From contig QFOL01000058.1 of the NCBI GenBank assembly GCA_003241215.1, forward strand, positions 1 through 16,463: DNA of 16,463 nucleotides. Reading direction: 5' to 3'. Origin of the DNA: Agrobacterium fabrum. Its GTDB lineage: Bacteria; Pseudomonadota; Alphaproteobacteria; Rhizobiales; Rhizobiaceae. Positions 1-7,202 of the stretch are shown here, piece by piece; the first letter of the stretch is position 1; each line of letters begins with the position of its first letter. Under the pieces are notes generated by a model. The model ran no database searches and was not told where the DNA came from. It saw only the letters and a list, made by a program, of their open reading frames with translations. The position numbers and the translations under genes were made by a program.

Positions 1-1
1 G

Positions 2-52
2 TCCGGAACAGGGCTGCTGTCCGGCGGTTTCGGCGTCAAGAACCCCGCGTGA
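2..52 (+). CDS. Possible C-terminal tail of an upstream gene (partial)
   Basis: Sixteen codons are open from the left edge to a TGA at 50-52 and read SGTGLLSGGFGVKNPA. All three forward frames are open at the edge, so openness alone proves nothing. This frame is favoured because 13 of 16 third positions are G or C, as expected for a coding frame in this genome, and because a gene ending here would leave a normal intergenic region before the kinase. No family can be named from 16 residues. Confidence 0.3.
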   Translation, partial: SGTGLLSGGFGVKNPA

Positions 53-275
53 ATTGGGAACTTGTGGGTTGGAATAACTTTCTGCGCATCAGTGCGGCAA
101 ATGCCGTCTTCTGTATTCTCTGCGCTTTTCCTTCATGCGGCCCGGATATCTCTTGGAACGAGTCTTCCGGTCATATGCTGCAGCTCACGCGGCTGCCGAA
201 GGTGAAAGCTTGACCGGCATGTGGGCGTTTTATGCAGTAAAGTCAAGCGATAGTTTTGTAACGCGGCCGCCGGCG

Positions 276-294
276 GCGCATGGCAGCCATGCGC
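276..294. repeat. 19-bp near-perfect DNA palindrome in a GC-rich block
   Basis: GCGCATGGC at 276-284 and GCCATGCGC at 286-294 are exact reverse complements around a single A. As RNA, a 7-bp stem with a 5-nt loop could form. Flanking GCGGCGCA (273-280) can alternatively pair with TGCGCCGC (about 317-324). It may be an operator or a structured untranslated segment; function unknown. Confidence 0.45.
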
Positions 295-378
295 GGGGGC
301 GCGTGACGACGGTCGCTGCGCCGCCGCCGGTGGCGAATAATTATGGTTAAAAAAGGGTATCGGAGTGCAACGCGCATA

Positions 379-411
379 GCAAAAACGGATTTTCTCGCAT
401 AACGTTTTTGC
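379..411. promoter_or_regulatory. Inverted repeat upstream of the hybrid kinase
   Basis: GCAAAAACG (379-387) and CGTTTTTGC (403-411) form a perfect 9-bp inverted repeat with a 15-base spacer, 34 bases before the annotated kinase start. It could be a dyad for a dimeric regulator or a hairpin in the kinase 5' untranslated region. No T-run follows, so it is not an obvious terminator. Confidence 0.4.
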
Positions 412-444
412 GGAAGTCATCTGTAAATATTTGATTCGACAACG

Positions 445-3400
445 GTGAAACTGCACGGTGTGGAGTATCGATTGACCGAGGGCAGCGGGTTGCTGGAAAA
501 GGCTTGCAGGGCTGTCGCCGCCCTGGACCTGCCCGCGTGCATCAAGGACAGCGAGCTGCGTTATGTTATCGTCAATGCCGCCTATGCCCGGATCATGGGG
601 CGCATGCCTGCGGCATTCGAAGGCCACACCAGCCTTTCCCTTTCCGCCGATATTCGCGATGCCGAACGTGAGGACAGGGAGCGCCGTGCGCTTGTCTTCG
701 CCACGGATGAGATGATCGCCTGCCATGTCGCGGGCTCGTCCGGGCCGTACACGCTTCGCTGTGAACGCTTTACCGGCGATGACGGCAATCTTTTCCTGTT
801 CGAAGCGTTCGAGGACATGCCAGCCGCCGCGGCGGCGGTTTTTCCAGACGCCGACAGTGCTTCGCAGCTGCTGTTCGGCAGCGGCGTGATCGATCTCGTC
901 GATGCCGGCATCGTCATTTACGACAGCGAAAACCGGCTGCTCTATTGCAATGCCCGGTTCAGGGAATTCTACAGCGCCCTGGGCATCGAACTGAAGCCCG
1001 GCCTCCGGCTCGAAACGCTGATGGAAACCGTCTATTTTTCGAGCGGCTACCGCGACGCGAAAGAAGACGATCCGGCCTTCCAAGGGTGGATACAGGAGCA
1101 ATTGCGGGATTTTTCCCTGCCCTATCTCGAAAGGGTGGAGCAGTTTGCCGACGGCCGATGGATGCGGATGGTCAACAAGCGGCTGGAAAACGGCATGCTG
1201 GTCGGACTGCGGGTGGATGTCACCGAGTTCAAGGCGCATGAGACGCTTCTGAGCACGCAGATCCGCGAGACCTGGCTGCTGCGCGCCGCGCTTGAGCAAT
1301 TGCCCGTCGGCGTGTTCCTGAGGGACCAGGACCGGCGGCTGACATTTGCCAATGCGGCCTATGAAAAATTCCTGGGCGGCAGCCTCGCCGATTATATCGG
1401 CAAGACCGAATGCGAGATGTTTCCGGAGAAAGGGCCGCTGTTCCGGCAGGAAAACGAGCACATCCTGCGCACCGGAGACGCAATCGAAAAGATGGGGAAG
1501 GTTCCGGTTGCGGATGGCGATGGCGTGCCCGTCATCATCCGGCTCGGCCGGGTCGCGACGCCTGACGACGAACATTACCTGGTGGGTTCGGTCACCGATG
1601 TCAGCCTGCTGCAGGACCGGGAAAAGGCGCTGATCGCCGCGCAGGCCGAGGCCGAGGCGCTGCATCGGCAGCTTGAAGCGGTTCTCCATGCCCTGCCGGT
1701 GGGCGTGCTGCTGCTCAATGCCGATCTCGTCATCGAATATGTCAATCCGTGCTTCTATCAGGTCTGGGGCGAAATCGGCGGCGAGAAGTCGCTTGTCGGC
1801 AAAAGCTATCGCGAATTCATGGAGATGAACTTCGACAGCGGCCTTTATGACTATGGCGACAGGCCCTTCGACGACATCTACAGCGAGCGGACGCAGCGGC
1901 TTCTCGACGAGGAGGTCTTTGCACCCCGCGAGGTCCGCAGCAAAAGCGGCAAGGTCACGGTCATTTCGAAAACCCGGCTCGAAGGCGGAAAAATCCTCAG
2001 CACCTATGCCGATGTCACCGACGTGCGCATGCGCGATGTGGAAATCAGCAAGGCGAAGGCCGAGCTGGAGCGCGTCGGCGCCTATATGCAGGGCGCCACG
2101 CGCGCCATGGCGCAGGGGCTGGCGCTGGTCGAGCAGGGCACGATCATCATGTCCAACGAGGCGATGGCGCGCATGTTCGACGTGCCGCCGCACCTCCTGG
2201 AAAAAGGCCAGAACTGGTCCGGCTTCTTTGCCCATTGCGCCGGGCGCGGCGATTTCGGCACGGCCGAGGAGGCTGCCGAGACGCTGCGCGCCTGGAGGGA
2301 GAATATCGCCGCCAACCGGCCGTTCTCCTGGTTGATCCATGTGGCCGGCAAAAGCTGGCTCAATCTGGAAGCCACCAACAGTTCCGGCAATTACTGGCTC
2401 ATCATCGTCACCGACGTGACCGAGATGAAGCTGCGCGAGGAGGAATTGCAGCGGCTGCTTTCCCGCGCGGAAGCGGCGGATCGGGCCAAATCGGAGTTCC
2501 TGGCCAATATGAGCCATGAAATCCGCACGCCGATGAACGGCGTGCTCGGCATGGCGGAGCTGCTGGCCAAGTCCAATCTGGATACACGTCAGAAGACCTT
2601 TACCGATATCATCGTCAAGTCAGGCAATGCGCTTTTGACGATCATCAACGACATCCTCGATTTCTCCAAGATCGAGGCCGGGCAGATGCGGCTGCGCAGC
2701 GTGCCTTTCGATCCGGCGGAGGCGGTCGAGGATGTGGTGTCCCTGCTGTCCTCGGCGGCACTGGAAAAGGACATAGAGCTGATCGTCCGGATCGATCCCT
2801 CGGTTTTCGGCAAGGTCATCGGCGATGCCGGGCGTTTCCGCCAGATCGTCACCAATATCGTTGGAAACGCCGTCAAGTTTACCGAGACCGGGCATGTGCT
2901 GGTGGAGCTTGCGGCCCGTTCGGCGGAGGCGTCGGAGACCATTCTGTCGCTGCGCGTGGAAGACAGCGGTATTGGCATTCCCGCCGACAAGCTCGAAACC
3001 ATCTTCGACAAGTTCAGCCAGGTGGATGGCTCCGCGACGCGCCGGCACGAGGGAACGGGGCTTGGCCTGGCGATCACGGTCGGCCTCGTCGGCCTGTTCG
3101 ACGGCGCGATCAATGTCGTCAGCGAGGTCGGCAGGGGTTCGACCTTCGAGGTCAATATCCCGTTTCAGGTGACGGAACGACGGCGGGACGTCCCGCTGCT
3201 TTCCGTGGCGATTGACGATATACGGGTGCTCGTCATCGACGACAATGACGTCAATCGCCGCATATTGACGGAGCAGCTGAAGAGCTGGGGCATAGACGGG
3301 CATGCCGTGGGGGACGGGCTGTCCGGCATTGCGGTTCTGGAGGAGGCGGCGTCGCTCGGTTTTGCCATCGACGCCATCATCCTCGATTATCATATGCCTG

Positions 3401-4140
3401 ACATGAACGGGCTGGATGTGGTGGAGCGCATCCGGGCGGACAAGCGCTTCGATGACATCGCCATCGTCTTCTTGACCTCCATGGACGTCGTTGGCGACGA
3501 GACGTTGTTCACCGATCTCAATGTGCAGGCGCATCTGATGAAGCCGGCGCGGGCGCGGCTGTTGCGCTCCACCCTGTTCGATGTGGTGCGGGACGTTCGG
3601 ATGAAGCGCGCCCGGCTGCATCCGCTTGCAGGCGGGGAGGGCAGTGGAAAACGCCGCCCGGACAGCGGCCCCGTCGAAAAGAAACAACGGGTCGAAACTC
3701 CCGTGGCGGCGCCTGTACGGCATCGGCCCAGCCTTGTCGATGTGCTGGTGGCCGAGGACAATGACGTCAACCAGATTGTCTTCACCCAGATATTGCAGCA
3801 GGCGGGTCTGCGCTTTCTGATCGTCGGCAATGGCAAGAAAGCCGTGCAGGCATGGCAGGAGAATAATCCCGCCATCATCCTGATGGATGTCTCGATGCCG
3901 GTCATGAACGGACATCAGGCGACACAGGCCATCCGCGCCACTGAGCGGGCTGCGGCCGACGGCCGGCATGTGCCGATCATCGGCGTTACCGCCCATACGC
4001 AGGAGGCGGACCGGGAGCTGTGTCTGGAGGCGGGCATGGACGATTATCTGTCGAAGCCCATCAGCCCGGAAACGCTCGAAGACAAGATCGCGCAATGGCT
4101 GGGCGAAAACATGCCGCGCCGCGACGTGCCGGGCGTGTGA
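445..4140 (+). CDS. PAS-rich hybrid sensor histidine kinase with two receiver domains
   Basis: A 1231-aa sensor kinase with no transmembrane segment or signal peptide, so probably cytosolic. PAS-like regions occur at about residues 22-130, 148-266, 278-395, 412-530 and 548-665, some followed by short helical linkers. HisKA carries the phosphoacceptor His691 (HEIRTP). HATPase carries the N-box N804/N808 and G1 D840 (EDSGIGIP), then the G2 motif GTGLGLA. REC1 has D932/D933, phospho-Asp D981 (LDYHMPDMNG) and K1033. REC2 has E1104/D1105, phospho-Asp D1148 (MDVSMPVMNG) and K1204, so both receivers look active. No Hpt domain is present; a separate phosphotransferase or partner regulator would be needed. 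The start is uncertain: GTG 445 lacks a good ribosome site, while TTG 472 follows GGAG at 463-466 and would remove nine residues. The signal is unknown. The gene is monocistronic here and faces mnmD convergently. Confidence 0.92.
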   Translation: MKLHGVEYRLTEGSGLLEKACRAVAALDLPACIKDSELRYVIVNAAYARIMGRMPAAFEGHTSLSLSADIRDAEREDRERRALVFATDEMIACHVAGSSGPYTLRCERFTGDDGNLFLFEAFEDMPAAAAAVFPDADSASQLLFGSGVIDLVDAGIVIYDSENRLLYCNARFREFYSALGIELKPGLRLETLMETVYFSSGYRDAKEDDPAFQGWIQEQLRDFSLPYLERVEQFADGRWMRMVNKRLENGMLVGLRVDVTEFKAHETLLSTQIRETWLLRAALEQLPVGVFLRDQDRRLTFANAAYEKFLGGSLADYIGKTECEMFPEKGPLFRQENEHILRTGDAIEKMGKVPVADGDGVPVIIRLGRVATPDDEHYLVGSVTDVSLLQDREKALIAAQAEAEALHRQLEAVLHALPVGVLLLNADLVIEYVNPCFYQVWGEIGGEKSLVGKSYREFMEMNFDSGLYDYGDRPFDDIYSERTQRLLDEEVFAPREVRSKSGKVTVISKTRLEGGKILSTYADVTDVRMRDVEISKAKAELERVGAYMQGATRAMAQGLALVEQGTIIMSNEAMARMFDVPPHLLEKGQNWSGFFAHCAGRGDFGTAEEAAETLRAWRENIAANRPFSWLIHVAGKSWLNLEATNSSGNYWLIIVTDVTEMKLREEELQRLLSRAEAADRAKSEFLANMSHEIRTPMNGVLGMAELLAKSNLDTRQKTFTDIIVKSGNALLTIINDILDFSKIEAGQMRLRSVPFDPAEAVEDVVSLLSSAALEKDIELIVRIDPSVFGKVIGDAGRFRQIVTNIVGNAVKFTETGHVLVELAARSAEASETILSLRVEDSGIGIPADKLETIFDKFSQVDGSATRRHEGTGLGLAITVGLVGLFDGAINVVSEVGRGSTFEVNIPFQVTERRRDVPLLSVAIDDIRVLVIDDNDVNRRILTEQLKSWGIDGHAVGDGLSGIAVLEEAASLGFAIDAIILDYHMPDMNGLDVVERIRADKRFDDIAIVFLTSMDVVGDETLFTDLNVQAHLMKPARARLLRSTLFDVVRDVRMKRARLHPLAGGEGSGKRRPDSGPVEKKQRVETPVAAPVRHRPSLVDVLVAEDNDVNQIVFTQILQQAGLRFLIVGNGKKAVQAWQENNPAIILMDVSMPVMNGHQATQAIRATERAAADGRHVPIIGVTAHTQEADRELCLEAGMDDYLSKPISPETLEDKIAQWLGENMPRRDVPGV

Positions 4141-4199
4141 ATATCGGCTGCGAGCGCGGTTTCCGGAGTTGCTTCAGCCGGAGCGTTATCTTCCATGGC

Positions 4200-4243
4200 G
4201 CATTTTCAGACGCAAAACCGCCTCACGCTTTTGCTGAAAATGC
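4200..4243. terminator. Hairpin between convergent kinase and mnmD genes
   Basis: GCATTTTCAG (4200-4209) and CTGAAAATGC (4234-4243) are a perfect 10-bp inverted repeat. An inner CAAAA/TTTTG stem (4213-4217 with 4229-4233) can extend it past a 3-nt bulge. It lies just after the kinase stop and covers the mnmD stop (4223-4225), the usual place for a shared bidirectional terminator. There is no clean T-run on either side, so efficiency is uncertain. Confidence 0.45.
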
Positions 4244-4987
4244 TTTGGTCCCGCAGAGCATTTCCCGCTTTCCGGCAAAACCTTTCCGACGCTCCAGCTC
4301 AAAACCGGCGGCGATGAGGTTGCGGCGGACGAAGCCGGCGGCGGCATAGGTGGCGAAGGTGCCGCCGGGCGCCGTCTTTGCGAAAAGCGCCTGCATGATA
4401 TCCAGCGACCACATGTCCGGATTGCGCGCGGGTGCGAAGCCATCGAGAAACCAGGCGTCGAAACTTTCCTCGCTTGCGGAAATGCCGGCGAGCGCCTCGC
4501 CGCAAACCACTGTCAGCTGCGTTTCGTCGTCGAGCTGGATTTCGACCCGGCCTTTCGGCTCGGCGGGCCAGAGGGCGGTAAGCGCCTTGCGTTCGGCATC
4601 CACTTCCGGCCAGCGGGAAAGCGCGCGGTCGATTTCCTCCGCCTTCATCGGGTAGAGTTCGAAGGAGATGAAATGCAGCGTGGCGCGGCCGTTGCGCATC
4701 TCTTTCCATTGGCGCCATGTCTCGCAAAGGTTAAGCCCGGTGCCGAAGCCGAGTTCGCCGATGCGGAAGGTGTTCTCCCGTTCGAGCCAGCGCTCTGGCA
4801 GGCCGTTTCCGGAGAGGAAGACATGGCCGCATTCCAGCCGGCCATCCGTCTGGCAATAAAAATGGTCGTCAAAGGCCAGTGAATAGGGCATATCCCCGTC
4901 ACGCCAGTCGAGCGCGGTGGCGGCTTCTCCGGCCGGTGAACCGGCCACTGCGCCGGTCTCTGTGATATTTTCGTTGGAATGTTTCAT
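4223..4987 (-). CDS. mnmD: MnmD-like tRNA 5-aminomethyl-2-thiouridine methyltransferase (DUF752)
   Basis: A 254-aa SAM-dependent methyltransferase closely resembling the N-terminal half of E. coli MnmC. That domain methylates nm5(s2)U34 to mnm5(s2)U34 in the tRNA wobble position. The SAM-binding loop ELGFGTGLN lies at about residues 78-86. The diagnostic block DAWFLDGFAPARNPDMW (177-193), AGFVRRNL and the C-terminal RKGFAGKREMLCG are all present, so the domain is complete. The length fits a free-standing methyltransferase with no fused FAD domain. The matching FAD protein is encoded divergently next door. The ATG at 4987-4985 overlaps the opposite ATG (4986-4988). No clear ribosome site precedes it, and the first 26 residues look poorly conserved, so the true start may be downstream. 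The last codons lie in the terminator hairpin. Confidence 0.88.
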   Translation of the reverse strand: MKHSNENITETGAVAGSPAGEAATALDWRDGDMPYSLAFDDHFYCQTDGRLECGHVFLSGNGLPERWLERENTFRIGELGFGTGLNLCETWRQWKEMRNGRATLHFISFELYPMKAEEIDRALSRWPEVDAERKALTALWPAEPKGRVEIQLDDETQLTVVCGEALAGISASEESFDAWFLDGFAPARNPDMWSLDIMQALFAKTAPGGTFATYAAAGFVRRNLIAAGFELERRKGFAGKREMLCGTKAFSAKA

Positions 4988-6194
4988 GGCTAAAGCCGAT
5001 AATCCCGCTTTCGAACAGGGTCAATCTCCAAGATTGCCGGCTTCCGTGCCGCTCCTCATCGTCGGCGGCGGCATCATGGGGCTGTGGGCCGCCGTCAAGG
5101 CGGAAAGGCTCGGCATCGATACATTGCTGGTGGAGGCGGATCGCCCCGGCGGCGGCGCCAGCGGTGGGCTGCTGGGCGCGTTGATGCCGCATATGCCGGA
5201 CCGCTGGTCGGACAAGAAACGGTTCCAGTTCGATGCCCTCGTTGCCCTGGAAAAAGAGATTGCCGGGCTGGAGGCGGAAACCGGGCTTTCCGCCGGCTAT
5301 CGGCGTTCCGGCCGTATCATTCCGCTGCCGAAGCCGCATCTGCGCGCCATTGCCGAAGGTCACCAACGGGATGCGCTGGAGAACTGGGTGTCGGGTGAGC
5401 GCCGGTTCCATTGGCATGTCGGCGACAGGCCTTCGGTCGCTGGCTGGGTGGATGATGCGGCGGGTGAGGCGGGTTTCGTGTTCGATACGCTGGCGGCGCG
5501 GGTCTCGCCGCGTGCGATGATCGCCCTTCTTTCGGCTTTTCTCGGCAAGGCGCGGCATGTGCGGTTGGCGGAAGGTTGCCGCGTCCTTTCGCTCGACGCG
5601 GATGCCGGGCGGGCGGTGCTGTCGTCGGGCAACGCGGTTTCTTTCGGCCATGCCATCGTCGCCAACGGCCATGGTTCCTTCCCCCTGATCCGCGATGCTC
5701 TCGGCCTGGAGGCCGGCGTGACGCTCGGGCAGGCGGTGAAGGGGCAGGCGGCGCTTCTCGATGCGGCGGCCGACCCGGCGATGCCGGTCGTGTTCCTGAA
5801 CGGTCTTTATATCGTGCCGCATGAGGATGGCACGGTCGCGATCGGCAGTACCAGCGAAGATTGTTTTTCCGATCCCTTCGGTACCGATGAAAAGCTCGAA
5901 AAACTGCTTGCCGATGCGTCTGCCGTCGTTCCCGCGCTTGCCCGTGCGCCGGTGCTTGAGCGCTGGGCCGGGCTGCGTCCGAAAGCGGTAGGCAGGGACC
6001 CGATGGTGGGCGCTCTCCCCGACCATCCGAAGCTCGTTGCGCTATCGGGCGGTTTCAAGGTCAGCTTCGGTCTTGCGCATTTTCTTGCCGATGCGGCGCT
6101 GCAAACCGTGTGCGGTCACACGCCTGTCATCCCCTCGGGCTTTCACCTTCAACAACACGTGAGTATTGCCTCCGCAGACTTTAGAAAGTGCTGA
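4986..6194 (+). CDS. DAO-family FAD-dependent oxidoreductase, MnmC C-terminal-like
   Basis: A 402-aa flavoprotein. Residues 23-32 (LLIVGGGIMG) are the FAD-binding Rossmann glycine motif, followed by an acidic residue (LLVEAD) that would bind the ADP ribose. ASGGLLGALMPH, the RFQFDAL segment and the C-terminal GLRPKAVGRDPMVGALPD block resemble the FAD domain of bifunctional MnmC. In E. coli that domain oxidatively removes the carboxymethyl group from cmnm5U34 to give nm5U34, the substrate of the methyltransferase half. Function is inferred from this resemblance plus the divergent neighbour mnmD. A general amino-acid oxidase of the glycine/D-amino acid oxidase family is the alternative. ATG 4986 is preferred because GGAA lies about 7 bases upstream and it gives an N-terminus just before the Rossmann fold. 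The reading frame stays open upstream to 4917, but that part is only the reverse of mnmD. Confidence 0.78.
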   Translation: MAKADNPAFEQGQSPRLPASVPLLIVGGGIMGLWAAVKAERLGIDTLLVEADRPGGGASGGLLGALMPHMPDRWSDKKRFQFDALVALEKEIAGLEAETGLSAGYRRSGRIIPLPKPHLRAIAEGHQRDALENWVSGERRFHWHVGDRPSVAGWVDDAAGEAGFVFDTLAARVSPRAMIALLSAFLGKARHVRLAEGCRVLSLDADAGRAVLSSGNAVSFGHAIVANGHGSFPLIRDALGLEAGVTLGQAVKGQAALLDAAADPAMPVVFLNGLYIVPHEDGTVAIGSTSEDCFSDPFGTDEKLEKLLADASAVVPALARAPVLERWAGLRPKAVGRDPMVGALPDHPKLVALSGGFKVSFGLAHFLADAALQTVCGHTPVIPSGFHLQQHVSIASADFRKC

Positions 6195-6290
6195 TCAGGC
6201 CGTCCACGTCGTTAATCTGTCACGCAAATCACTTATCTGCTGGCCTGCAACGAGGCCGGTTTGTCCGCTTTTGCGGCGAGGTGACAGCGC

Positions 6291-6998
6291 ATGCGATACG
6301 CCATTCATTTCACGCCTTCCCCCAATGACCCCCTGACGCAGGCGGCCGCCGCGTGGTTGGGGCGCGATGCCTATTCCGGTCAGGCGGTGGAGCCGCCGGG
6401 CATGATCGATCTCGGCATGCAGGAGATTTCCTACCATACGGCGCTGCCGCGCCGTTATGGTTTCCATGGCACGATCAAGGCTCCCTTCCGCCTTGCCGAA
6501 GGCCATTCCGAGGCCGCGCTTCTGCGCGACCTGATGTATTTCTCCGGCAAGCAGGAGCCCTTCACGCTGCCGCAACTCGTGGTAGCAAGGCAGGAAAATG
6601 TCTTCAGCCTCGTTCCCGAGCGCCCCTGCGAAGTGCTGCATTTTTTCGCCGCCCGCGTGGTGCAGGAATTCGACCGTTACCGGGCGCCGCTCTCCGACGC
6701 GGAAATCGAGCGCGCCGATCCGGACCGGCTTTCGGCCTCGCAGCTTACCAATCTGCATCGCTGGGGCAGTCCGCATGTGATGGATGAGTTCCGGTTCCAG
6801 ATGTCGCTGACGGGCGGTGTGGAAGCTTCCAGCAGCCAGAGGATAGAACGGGCCGTGCGCAAGGTTTTCGAGCCGCTGCTCACCCGGTCCCTGCAGTTCT
6901 CCAGCCTTGCGCTTTTCATTGAGGACGAACCGGGAGCGCCTTTCCGGGTGCACTCGCTTCACCCCATGGCCCGTGTCTCCGCCCGAAAAATCGCCTGA
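6291..6998 (+). CDS. DUF1045 family protein (2H phosphoesterase-like, 'phosphonate metabolism')
   Basis: A 235-aa protein of the DUF1045 family, often found beside C-P lyase (phn) genes and assigned to the 2H phosphoesterase superfamily, which uses two H-x-[ST] motifs. The first motif is intact: YGFHGTIKAPF with H59-G-T61. At the place expected for the second motif the protein reads FRFQMSLTG, with Gln170 where I expect a His, so catalysis may be changed or lost. No other phosphonate gene is in the window. The ATG follows a GAGGTGACAGCGC stretch (AGGTGA as ribosome site). The gene lies about 96 bases after the FAD gene and about 200 before puuE, so it could be transcribed alone or feed into the ureide unit. 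The biological role here is unknown. Confidence 0.75.
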   Translation: MRYAIHFTPSPNDPLTQAAAAWLGRDAYSGQAVEPPGMIDLGMQEISYHTALPRRYGFHGTIKAPFRLAEGHSEAALLRDLMYFSGKQEPFTLPQLVVARQENVFSLVPERPCEVLHFFAARVVQEFDRYRAPLSDAEIERADPDRLSASQLTNLHRWGSPHVMDEFRFQMSLTGGVEASSSQRIERAVRKVFEPLLTRSLQFSSLALFIEDEPGAPFRVHSLHPMARVSARKIA

Positions 6999-7015
6999 AG
7001 AGCACGTCGCAGTAA

Positions 7016-7025
7016 TCGTATACAA
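7016..7025. promoter_or_regulatory. Candidate GntR-type operator overlapping a -10-like element
   Basis: TCGTATACAA contains the GTATAC palindrome (7018-7023) inside a T-N-GTATAC-N-A frame, of the form GntR-family (FadR/VanR-like) dimers often bind. TATACA (7019-7024) is also a fair -10 box, but the -35 position 17 bases upstream (TGAAGA) is poor. If used, transcription would start near 7031, at the base of the hairpin at 7030-7071, and would run into puuE. The operator role is inference. Confidence 0.35.
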
Positions 7026-7029
7026 AAAA

Positions 7030-7071
7030 GCATCGGAATGTCGGCAAGATTGATCTCGACATTCCGGATGC
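7030..7071. promoter_or_regulatory. Strong hairpin in the puuE leader
   Basis: GCATCGGAATGTCG (7030-7043) pairs with CGACATTCCG-g-ATGC (7057-7071): 14 base pairs with one bulged G at 7067 and a 13-nt loop. On the minus strand the hairpin is followed by six Ts (7024-7029 read in reverse), which is the form of an intrinsic terminator for leftward transcription. On the plus strand it would sit at the very 5' end of a puuE transcript. No leftward gene is present to need a terminator. Confidence 0.55.
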
Positions 7072-7154
7072 GGATGCTACCGTTCGGATATCGCATATCT
7101 GAAGCGCGCGTTGTGCCCCTTCCGGGTCATCGCGCTTCGGAGGTCTGTTTTATG

Positions 7155-7184
7155 TCTCCCGAGATCGGTTTCCGCCTCGGGAGA
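7155..7184 (+). promoter_or_regulatory. Second leader hairpin near the puuE start
   Basis: TCTCCCGAG (7155-7163) and CTCGGGAGA (7176-7184) form a perfect 9-bp GC-rich stem with a 12-nt loop. It lies immediately after an ATG at 7152 that has an excellent ribosome site (GGAGGT, 7139-7144), and 18 bases before the ATG at 7203 chosen for puuE. It could block or stage ribosome entry. No T-run follows it. Confidence 0.45.
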
Positions 7185-7202
7185 GATGGTCTGGGTGGCT
7201 GC

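Larger units (their letters stand above)
53..444. other. Gene-free leader upstream of the hybrid kinase
   Basis: About 390 bases without a convincing gene. A 71-codon + strand ORF at 135-350 has no Shine-Dalgarno sequence and low-complexity Ala/Pro/Arg content, so it is not called. The stretch 260-330 is very GC rich and self-complementary. From about 345 the DNA becomes AT rich, as promoter regions do, and contains the inverted repeat at 379-411. No convincing -35/-10 pair was found. Confidence 0.5.

Noticed and set aside
135..350. 71-codon plus-strand ORF upstream of the kinase
   Set aside because: No ribosome site, low-complexity Ala/Pro/Arg content driven by a GC-rich palindrome, and no recognisable domain.
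133..2517. Very long minus-strand open frame (794 codons) opposite the hybrid kinase
   Set aside because: It is the reverse of a GC-rich true gene whose plus-strand product has clear PAS and HisKA motifs; the minus product is compositionally odd and matches no family I recognise.
2620..4095. Minus-strand 491-codon open frame opposite the kinase C-terminal half
   Set aside because: The plus strand encodes HATPase and two receiver domains with all key residues; the opposite frame is rich in His, Arg and Gln, typical of an antisense shadow.
4899..6026. 375-codon minus-strand frame opposite the FAD oxidoreductase, extending past the mnmD start
   Set aside because: Shadow of a Rossmann-fold gene; rich in Arg and His with no recognisable motif.
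6230..6260. GGCCT-gcaacg-AGGCC hairpin after the FAD gene as a terminator
   Set aside because: Only 5 bp and followed by GGTTTGTCC rather than a T-run; too weak to call.
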